From JBARCX01 sp049794535 (GTDB lineage: Bacteria; Pseudomonadota; Gammaproteobacteria; Xanthomonadales; Rhodanobacteraceae): a DNA stretch of 10,244 bases. Under the pieces are notes generated by a model, which saw nothing but the letters and a program-made list of their open reading frames with translations, did not search any database and was not told the origin of the DNA. Both the position numbers and the translations under genes were made by a program. Below, piece by piece: positions 7,901 to 10,244 of this stretch. The stretch lies in NCBI GenBank assembly GCA_049794535.1, contig JBARCX010000117.1, positions 1-10,244 of the forward strand, read 5' to 3'. The first letter of the stretch is position 1. The number at the start of each line of letters is the position of its first letter.

Positions 7901-10244
7901 GCTGAGCGCTGGCGCAATTGGGCGTACGAGAAAGGGCCTGCCGGTTGGTTGGGAAAACAGAAGCCCGAAGCCAAGCAGCTGTCGCGTTTCATGCATGAGG
8001 TTACGCAGCTGGCGGTCGATCCCACGGACAGCTACCAACGTTTGCTGATGGAAGACAGCCGCGGTGAGTTCCAGCCATGGACGAAGGATCTGGTAAAGGA
8101 GCGCATCAAGGCGATCCGCAACCAGATGATGAGCCGCCCGGGCGACGACAAAACCGAGATGATCGACAAGATCAAGGAACTGCAGTCACTGCCGGCCCGT
8201 GAGAAAGCGCGCGAACAACGTTACCCCGACCTGGTCGCGAAGTGGCAAGCGCTGCCCGATGAGGCAAAGGAGATTTTCCAGACGGCGCGTCAGCGCTATC
8301 AGGAACAGTCCGATGCCATGGAGCGCGCGATTCTTGATCGCTACGAGGCGCTAAACGTTCCAGAAAACTACAAGAAAGCCCTCTCATCGATGACGCGGTT
8401 CCGCTTCGAGCAAAGCCGCGTCGACGGCGTGTACTTCCCCCTGAATCGCACTGGTGATTACTGGGTGGCCGGCACGCGCCCCAACGGCGACCAGGTGTTT
8501 TCGAAGTTCGAAACGGCCGCGCAGGCCGAGCGAGCGGAGAAACAGCTGAAAGCGCAGGGTGTGGAGATCGAGGCACATGGCCTGCATGACAGCGATTTCA
8601 AGGCGCGCAACGCACCGCCGGGCACCTTCGTACATGACGTGATGCGGGTACTCGGAAACTCGGGCGCGCCGGAGAAGGTGCAGGACGAGATCTACCAGAT
8701 GTACCTGAAGTCGTTGCCCGAGATGTCCATGCGCAAGCAGGGCATCCATCGTAAAAACATTGCCGGGTACAGCGATGATGCGCTGCGCGCATTCGCGAAA
8801 AATGGATTCCATGGTTCGCACCAGATCGCCAAGCTTCGGTATGGGTACCAGCTCGAGGGCGCCGTGGAAGCCATGCGAGAGGCGTTCGAGAACCGGCGCG
8901 GCACCGGCCAGCTGGGTGGCAACACCTCGATGAGCCTGCAGGATGCCGCTACTGGTGATGCGCTGCTCGGAGAACTGAAGCGCCGGCACGACTGGATCAT
9001 GAACCCGACGGACAGCAAGCTGGCCAACATGATCAATTCGGTGGGCTTCGCGTATTACCTCAGCGCGTCGCCTGCCAGCGCCATGGTGCAACTGGCGCAG
9101 AACCCGATGATCACGCTGCCGGTGCTCGGCGCGCAGCACAGTTGGCCAAAGGCGATGAAAGAGCTGTCCAGCGCATCGGCCGACTCGATCCGAACGGGCG
9201 GCAACATCCGGCGCGTGCTCAAGACCGACGACGAGCGGCAGGCCTTCGATGCGCTCGAGGCCAACGGCACGTTCCAGCGCACAGCGACGCACATGCTGGC
9301 TTGCCTCTCCGAAGGCAACGCTCTCAAGTCGAACCCGGCCTATGCCAAGGTTATGACGGCAATGGGCTACATGTTCCAGAAGGCCGAGATCGTCAATCGT
9401 GAGAGCGCAGGCATTGCCGCTTATCGGCTGGCCCGCGACAAGGGGCAGCCGTTTAACGATGCTGTGAAGTACGCGGACCAGATCGTCAACGGCACGCACT
9501 TTGACTATTCCAACGCCAATCGTGCGCGCTTCATGCAAGGCAACGTCGGCAAGGTGCTGTTCCAGTTCAAGAGCTACAGCCTGGGCATGTCCTGGTTGCT
9601 GTACCGGAACATGTACAAGGCGCTCAAAGACGAATCACCCGAAGTCCGGGCCGTAGCGCGCCGCACGGTCACCGGCATTCTCGGGATGACCGGCATGTTC
9701 GCTGGACTGATGGGGACGCCGATCCACAACGTGCTGTCAGCTGGCGCCAACGCGTATCACGCTGCCTTCGGCGACGACAACGAGCCGTGGGACTTCGATA
9801 CAGAATTCCGCAGCTGGCTGGCCGACCATCTCGGATCCACCGCAGCATCGGTGATCGCCGACGGTGTGGTCGACAAGTTGGGTGCGAACGTATCGAATCG
9901 TTTGGGTAGCAACGATATGTGGTTCAGGGATGCGGACAAGCAGCTATCCGGTGCGGATGCCTACGACAACATGCTGGAGTCGATCGCCGGGCCCATCGGT
10001 GGCATGACAAAGAACTTCTTCGTCGGCAGCCAGCAGATCAACGAGGGTCACACTGAGCGCGGCATCGAGACGATCATGCCGCAGTTCATCAAGAACACGA
10101 TGAAGGCCATGCGGTATGAAACCCAGGGTGCCAACACCTTGCGGGGTGATCCGATCGTTCCGGATATCAGCGGCCCGCAGGCCGTCATCCAGGCCATGGG
10201 CTTCCAGCCCACGAAGATCGCCGAACAGCAGCGTATCAATACGT
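821..10244 (+). CDS. Giant multi-domain phage polyvalent protein (PLxRFG type), 3'-partial, at least 3,141 residues
   Basis: One uninterrupted frame runs from ATG 821 to the right edge; I translated it codon by codon and met no stop. The modules in order are: WDD-repeat N-terminus, HExxE module, pyrophosphatase-like domain (DGDHVDV), EEVQSDWHQ module, zincin (HEVVGHY), phosphoribosyltransferase-like domain (VLLDDTLAQGGTL), ADP-ribosyltransferase-like domain (YHGT...PEQIKSA) and the PLxRFG C-terminal scaffold. Each is detailed in its own entry. This layout is typical of the very large polyvalent proteins of tailed phages, in which several enzyme domains are strung together on phage-specific 'large polyvalent protein' domains. 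They are thought to be packaged in the virion and injected to counter host defences. That role is known or proposed for the family, not shown here. The chain has one cysteine (residue 2828). The last visible residues resemble the near-C-terminal part of relatives, so the end may be close to the window edge. I see no lytic transglycosylase or lysozyme motif in the visible part. Confidence 0.96.
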   Translation, partial: MTDASGIQWDDEAPAQGSPTLTRQPVSSNASPTASPTTNGIVWDDQKAAQPSAAAPADSGKVAWLKQQLGGSGDQDYGQGLGYLIDNPVTRGLGQAANTIGTGASEIAQRGVGLVSPDAAAWLKRNVTTPMAERGQQLETPKSAGLGSDAVQFLSNLGGQLDAAGLTAGVGPEAEAASATPGIVGKVASYLTPSALRGASLLGVTGAGNDAAQTEAQGGAPVSNAKLAGMALTDTAANLVPMARSGWNLPTRLLSGAAAGEASNEAQNYINGNPAGTGALVAATMGAGLGFLHRAPVAVPHPDAAPGSLSDVVNTLHETNAAQSTAVAGADQPVVTAPVAAAQAASQTRVQPASPPWIDPITGELGTPSKDDLTSALASHMLQQRQATGDMRVNTQQIADAWGVPKDQVARARSNATQMAMDQIAQDERAAMNPQQAQTDQGAQSGAAPRSFGDIQSDIDQTHDAASQRFDQALQLKSAAQPSENTDTTDPAVQSALANGTAPGQPLHPWTPINDSVSVPYTGGVSTDGRTILMDHAMPDTVTVDGKDIPAKDPVAYHESVEFPLMHLSGPMSDGDLQGLAERAGFKSADELPNQAAVQDLKDGKALDYAKAHQIATLSENHYVRQKYNVDPDKYQAALTDAIDTARKEAPGASDVPSNLDPKPYVDMGEDSLAKGIEPGDHEVDTNANDSTANPSDVAQAAASAETSGKADEKSATDNAAGQAGGTQEPAVPMRADVASERSAGATDTPLKVARTATEITGPKTPPAGGVSASADVAGKDNARPSAAARDAEGFRVKTPDGEMNGRSHVDQLVRDGYTKVESTRAGDKMVHSLVNDAGEHEPIKARQLKYAHEATARAGELSARSPIDNAAHEAATSPHNDLPEPTPAQIDAGNYKKGHVQVHGMDISIENPKGSTRSGVGEDGKPWSHEMSDHYGYVRGTVGADGDHVDVYVGPKPDSKRVFVVDQIDQKTGAFDEHKAMIGFTNKSDAVRAYKSNFDPGWKVGPVTDMNVDRFKNWLKNGDTKKPASGLLQASKGSAESQKVLFRKDEPIKGESPFYSAALRTVEEAKGAPKQADAAGWKGWLDGAVRRGDMKQSERDWLGIDQWLKDQTGKVSRDQLTKFVRDNQVEIKEVTRGGDGDGYVRDTDGNRVQDGQGGFVERAKNGPTKFSQHQLPGGENYKELLLAIPEQKTTKPYNKWLHENYTGVDSPEAQSLYSTQQEPGKNFTSGHFDTPNVLAHVRFNERTDTDGRKVLFLEEVQSDWHQSGRKNGYANEPVAARFDTKEKAEKANARVGGTGAVQVGDQWSFIPNSSKRVPNAPFKSTTQWSMLAFKRMVRYAAEHGMDRIAWTTGDQQAARYDLSKQVDSILHSKNADGTYKVSAVVNHYGNMLGERIPEDELENHVGKEVAKKIVAGEGARTAVSTPMDEPQRYMNQLSGVDLKVGGEGMKAFYDKMLPNEVNKWAKPFDAKVGSTDIPAERVGSQYAYTGPEHSLSDVEKLFKTTSEGGPGEYISPLTGKKLDTQINRVANQQAVKPILKAMRDGSSFKDAIERNGDDLTAHTAGELFGGELSPREQLTATSTHSIDITPKMREAALGGMPLFNKEGKASAGHNQRTSEVAHTAKIKDATDQLTSRWKGDDVPAVHVVPNVEALPDQFKVDPNSYKTARGAYDGKGVWVVADRHADTAAGHAELVRTITHEVVGHYGVERIVSRELGADAWSKIRDSVTHLETEGKGSDAMKSVLADVRKRYGSDIDADTYARETLAVMAERGIKNGLLDRAIAAVRQFVRKMMPDLKLSEHELRQLLVKSDEYLQHGESYRDRVQNRAATSFSRDGWDKDFPDTVTAHTPGFVRDHPDYAAAKAGDPEAAMRLARDAVTHEFVQKVKDGIPEGSDPVIVPVMAREAGGENRIPQMAAEVLADRLGLKTDDNIMQTDKVSRSGSDAIHRLANQPAFDGKVEPGRNYVLLDDTLAQGGTLAQLKTHIEREGGHVVLATSLTAKDYSRKLALDPDTLRKVRGRFGPIESWWKQQFGHGFDGLTESEARAILTYDKGRLSPDALRNRVDAGRIPEIQRVGEAAVGDRPGAEASGSSGRQTDSPAFKEFFGDSKVVDKAGQPLPVYHGTSESFHTFETERLGHSTGHMTAPLGTFFAEDRAKAQRYAEQASKGVPADERVVDAYLSIQHPYEMATKPFMDIDSQEEARALRAKLMDQGYDGIHIKEFGQWISFHPEQIKSASENRGSFDKSNPNIYFRKDVDDSGRPDDPDKPRRPFSHAADSIEAMQEAMPHLDDGAMQRAKDWVSGKVQDLKPKTLQFLQLRHVLELMEDSKNFPAAKQYADTYQRMDADRTGMINTVAKEAERWRNWAYEKGPAGWLGKQKPEAKQLSRFMHEVTQLAVDPTDSYQRLLMEDSRGEFQPWTKDLVKERIKAIRNQMMSRPGDDKTEMIDKIKELQSLPAREKAREQRYPDLVAKWQALPDEAKEIFQTARQRYQEQSDAMERAILDRYEALNVPENYKKALSSMTRFRFEQSRVDGVYFPLNRTGDYWVAGTRPNGDQVFSKFETAAQAERAEKQLKAQGVEIEAHGLHDSDFKARNAPPGTFVHDVMRVLGNSGAPEKVQDEIYQMYLKSLPEMSMRKQGIHRKNIAGYSDDALRAFAKNGFHGSHQIAKLRYGYQLEGAVEAMREAFENRRGTGQLGGNTSMSLQDAATGDALLGELKRRHDWIMNPTDSKLANMINSVGFAYYLSASPASAMVQLAQNPMITLPVLGAQHSWPKAMKELSSASADSIRTGGNIRRVLKTDDERQAFDALEANGTFQRTATHMLACLSEGNALKSNPAYAKVMTAMGYMFQKAEIVNRESAGIAAYRLARDKGQPFNDAVKYADQIVNGTHFDYSNANRARFMQGNVGKVLFQFKSYSLGMSWLLYRNMYKALKDESPEVRAVARRTVTGILGMTGMFAGLMGTPIHNVLSAGANAYHAAFGDDNEPWDFDTEFRSWLADHLGSTAASVIADGVVDKLGANVSNRLGSNDMWFRDADKQLSGADAYDNMLESIAGPIGGMTKNFFVGSQQINEGHTERGIETIMPQFIKNTMKAMRYETQGANTLRGDPIVPDISGPQAVIQAMGFQPTKIAEQQRINT
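1377..1392. repeat. 16-bp perfect palindrome within the giant gene
   Basis: AGGTAGCTAGCTACCT reads identically on both strands. It lies inside codons for Lys-Val-Ala-Ser-Tyr-Leu. No function is evident; it could be a protein-binding site or chance. Confidence 0.55.
2342..2740 (+). other. Conserved phage module with HExxE...H...E pattern (giant protein residues 508-640)
   Basis: The module opens with VPYTGGVSTDG (519-529), continues through a beta-rich stretch (TILMDHAMPD) and reaches HESVE at 558-562. It ends with a helix carrying YAKAHQIATLSE (609-620), then a short basic segment. I recall similar stand-alone phage proteins of unknown function with the same order: a VPY-G-x-S-x-DG block, an HE-x-x-E helix, then Y-x-x-AH-x-x-A-x-x-E. 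His558, Glu559, Glu562, His613 and Glu620 look like possible metal ligands or catalytic residues, so a second metal-dependent hydrolase is conceivable. That is inference: the classic zincin HExxH is not present, and the family is uncharacterised as far as I know. Confidence 0.5.
2768..3205 (+). other. Low-complexity linker of the giant protein (residues 650-795)
   Basis: This stretch is dominated by Ala, Ser, Thr, Asp, Glu, Gly and Pro, with almost no large hydrophobic residues and no recognisable motif. It separates the HExxE module from the segment leading into the pyrophosphatase-like domain and is most likely disordered. The terminator-like hairpin at 3111-3134 lies within it. Confidence 0.6.
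3111..3134 (+). repeat. Terminator-like stem-loop inside the giant gene
   Basis: ACCCCGCC at 3113-3120 pairs perfectly with GGCGGGGT at 3125-3132 around a 4-base loop (TGCT). One G-U and one A-T pair extend the stem outward. The bases that follow are TTCT, a poor T-tract. The shape resembles an intrinsic terminator or pause hairpin, but it lies in frame inside coding sequence (Lys-Thr-Pro-Pro-Ala-Gly-Gly-Val). Confidence 0.55.
3503..3880 (+). other. Inorganic-pyrophosphatase-like domain (giant protein residues 895-1020)
   Basis: Soluble pyrophosphatases hydrolyse PPi to two phosphates using Mg2+ held by a D-x-D-x-x-D signature. Here that signature appears as DGDHVDVYVGP at 946-956 (Asp946, Asp948, Asp951). 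It is preceded by HYGYVRGT (935-942), like the YGY block of true pyrophosphatases. The tail, with FDEHKAMIGF (976-985), TDM (1009-1011) and F-K-N-W-L (1016-1020), is the pattern I know from the pyrophosphatase-like domain of phage polyvalent proteins. The upstream approach, NYKKGHVQVHGMDISIENPKG, also fits that family. His949 stands where cellular enzymes usually have Pro or Glu. The metal-binding acidic residues look intact, so activity is plausible. Its purpose in the protein is unknown; pulling PPi-releasing reactions forward or acting on another phosphoanhydride are both possible. Confidence 0.8.
3986..5632 (+). other. Large phage-specific module with EEVQSDWHQ motif (giant protein residues 1056-1604)
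   Basis: This is a long block conserved among giant phage proteins. It has SPFYSAALRTVE (1056-1067), an LPGGENYKELLL strand (about 1177-1188), HFDTPNVLAHVR and EEVQSDWHQ (1259-1267). These are followed by APFKSTTQWSMLAFKRMVRY (from about 1321), RIAWTTGDQQAARYDL (1348-1363), a GMKAFYDKMLPNEVNKW block (from 1449) and a closing DITPKMREAALGGMPLF (1588-1604). The conserved acidic, Gln, Trp and His residues look like an active site, but I know of no demonstrated reaction. Codon use here appears less GC-biased than in the C-terminal part of the gene. Two inserts between the conserved blocks (about 1268-1320 and 1368-1445) are poorly conserved in my memory of the family. Confidence 0.7.
4492..4504 (+). 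other. Candidate -1 slippery sequence within the giant gene
   Basis: Read in the gene's frame the bases are ccG-GGA-AAA-AAT-TTC. This contains three overlapping X-XXY-YYZ heptamers: G-GGA-AAA, A-AAA-AAT and A-AAT-TTC. A -1 shift here reaches a TGA at 4555-4557, which would truncate the protein after about 1,244 residues, just before the EEVQSDWHQ motif. I did not find a clear stimulatory hairpin or internal Shine-Dalgarno sequence, so function is unproven. Confidence 0.25.
5723..6268 (+). other. Zincin metallopeptidase-like domain (giant protein residues 1635-1816)
   Basis: The key motif is ITHEVVGHYG at 1699-1708. His1701 and His1706 would bind zinc and Glu1702 would act as general base, giving the zincin HExxH pattern. 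A downstream ARETLAVMAE (1763-1772) supplies Glu1765 or Glu1772 as a likely third ligand in a gluzincin-like arrangement. Before the motif are a short strand (VPAVHVVPNVEAL) and another (GVWVVADRHAD). After it is an all-helical part ending with a VRQFVRKMM helix. This order matches zincin-like domains in phage and conjugative-element polyvalent proteins. The likely role is to cleave a host protein, or the polyprotein itself, after injection; neither is shown. All expected motif residues are present. Confidence 0.8.
6374..7000 (+). other. Phosphoribosyltransferase-like domain (giant protein residues 1852-2060)
   Basis: Type I phosphoribosyltransferases bind PRPP with a loop of the form hydrophobic-D-D-x-x-x-x-G-G-T. 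Here YVLLDDTLAQGGTL (1967-1980) fits, with Asp1971 and Asp1972 before the loop. It is followed by a helix and a strand (GGHVVLATSLTA) as in the Rossmann-like fold. Upstream, PVIVPVMAREAGGENRIP looks like the first strand and the loop that contacts pyrophosphate. Downstream, RGRFGPIESWWKQQFGHGF and TESEARAIL form a helical tail I associate with phage versions. The base substrate cannot be told from sequence. The domain may act on nucleotides or on a host molecule. Confidence 0.72.
7118..7582 (+). other. ADP-ribosyltransferase-like domain (giant protein residues 2100-2254)
   Basis: The domain begins SPAFKEFFGDSKVVD, followed by LPVYHGT with His2124. PLGTFFAEDRAKAQRYA comes next, then a DGIHIKEFGQW turn and the signature PEQIKSASENRGSFD-x-SNPNIYF. 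This order is typical of the ADP-ribosyltransferase domain of phage polyvalent proteins, which transfers ADP-ribose from NAD+ to a target. In relatives I recall, a Glu usually comes just before the strand leading to the P-x-QIKSA block. Here the residue is Gln2226, with Glu2223 three residues earlier. Activity may therefore be altered or lost. A Gly/Ser-rich linker (about 2080-2099) separates it from the phosphoribosyltransferase-like domain. Confidence 0.8.
7718..8590 (+). other. PLxRFG helical scaffold with variant motif PLNRTG (giant protein residues 2300-2590)
   Basis: This is a long helical region with many charged residues: a coiled-coil-like part at about 2330-2370, a block around SRFMHEVTQLAVDPTDSYQR, then LPDEAKEIFQTARQRYQEQ. 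It leads to VYFPLNRTGDYWV (2537-2549). In relatives this last strand reads PL-x-RFG, which gives the family its name; here Phe is replaced by Thr2544. The flanking Tyr-Phe-Pro-Leu and Gly-Asp-Tyr residues are kept. The region's role is unknown; structural packing or virion attachment are guesses. G+C is higher here than in the central modules. Confidence 0.75.
8591..10244 (+). other. Conserved C-terminal region of the giant protein (from residue 2591, 3'-partial)
   Basis: Recognisable family blocks include SASPASAMVQLAQNPMITLP (from 2748), a TFQRTATHML helix, YMFQKAEIVNRES, and the strongly conserved THFDYSNANRARFMQG followed by KVLFQFKSYSLGMSWLLYRN. A hydrophobic segment at 2950-2966 (VTGILGMTGMFAGLMGT) could insert into a membrane or pack internally. 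The final part, SGPQAVIQAMGFQPTKIAEQQ, resembles the closing domain of relatives (G-F-x-P-x-x-x-AE). The frame is still open at the edge. The only cysteine in the chain, residue 2828, is at 9302-9304. Function is unknown; conservation suggests a structural or delivery role. Confidence 0.8.

Noticed and set aside
8384..9538. 384-codon open frame on the minus strand
   Set aside because: It lies entirely opposite the highly conserved C-terminal scaffold of the giant gene. GC-rich codons on the plus strand avoid stops in this antisense frame. The translation is Arg/His/Leu/Val-rich and matches nothing I recognise.
821..10244. Lytic transglycosylase or lysozyme domain, as in T7-like internal virion proteins
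   Set aside because: I looked for a recognisable catalytic block and saw none in the visible part of the protein.

Overview
The window holds two adjacent, same-strand genes of a tailed bacteriophage or prophage, both cut by the window edges. The base composition is moderately GC-rich. Together with the protein families, it suggests a phage of a GC-rich proteobacterium. Nothing in the window identifies the host or separates a free phage from a prophage. There are no tRNA or rRNA genes, insertion sequences, CRISPR arrays or integrase genes, and no intergenic gap.

Layout: positions 3-824 encode the C-terminal 273 residues of a helical, alanine/glutamine-rich protein of unknown function, probably virion-associated. 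Its stop codon overlaps the start of the second gene (ATGA at 821-824). The second gene fills the rest of the window. It is a single open frame from 821 to the right edge, at least 3,141 codons with no internal stop in my codon-by-codon reading. It encodes a giant modular 'polyvalent' phage protein of the PLxRFG type. The listed start-to-stop ORFs inside it are short because the real frame has no stop within the window.

The giant protein, in order: a low-complexity N-terminus with two WDD repeats and a Gly/Ala-rich hydrophobic stretch (about 1-365); a helix-turn-helix-like patch (388-418); a conserved phage module with an HExxE...H...E pattern (508-640); an Ala/Ser/Thr/Asp-rich linker (650-795); an inorganic-pyrophosphatase-like domain with a near-canonical DGDxxD signature (895-1020); a large phage-specific module with the EEVQSDWHQ motif (1056-1604); a zincin metallopeptidase-like domain with HEVVGHY (1635-1816); a phosphoribosyltransferase-like domain with the loop VLLDDTLAQGGTL (1852-2060); an ADP-ribosyltransferase-like domain starting at YHGT and ending near PEQIKSA (2100-2254); and a long C-terminal scaffold with a variant PLxRFG motif (PLNRTG) and the conserved THFDYSNANRARFMQG block (2300-3141 and beyond).

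How they may work together (inference): proteins of this kind are thought to travel in the virion and enter the host with the DNA, delivering several effector activities as one chain against host defences or metabolism. The most notable features are the combination of four or five enzyme-like modules in one chain and near-complete absence of cysteine (one Cys in about 3,400 residues across both proteins). Others are a possible loss of the catalytic Glu in the ADP-ribosyltransferase module, a compound slippery sequence at 4492-4504 that could give a truncated product, and a terminator-like hairpin inside the gene at 3111-3134.
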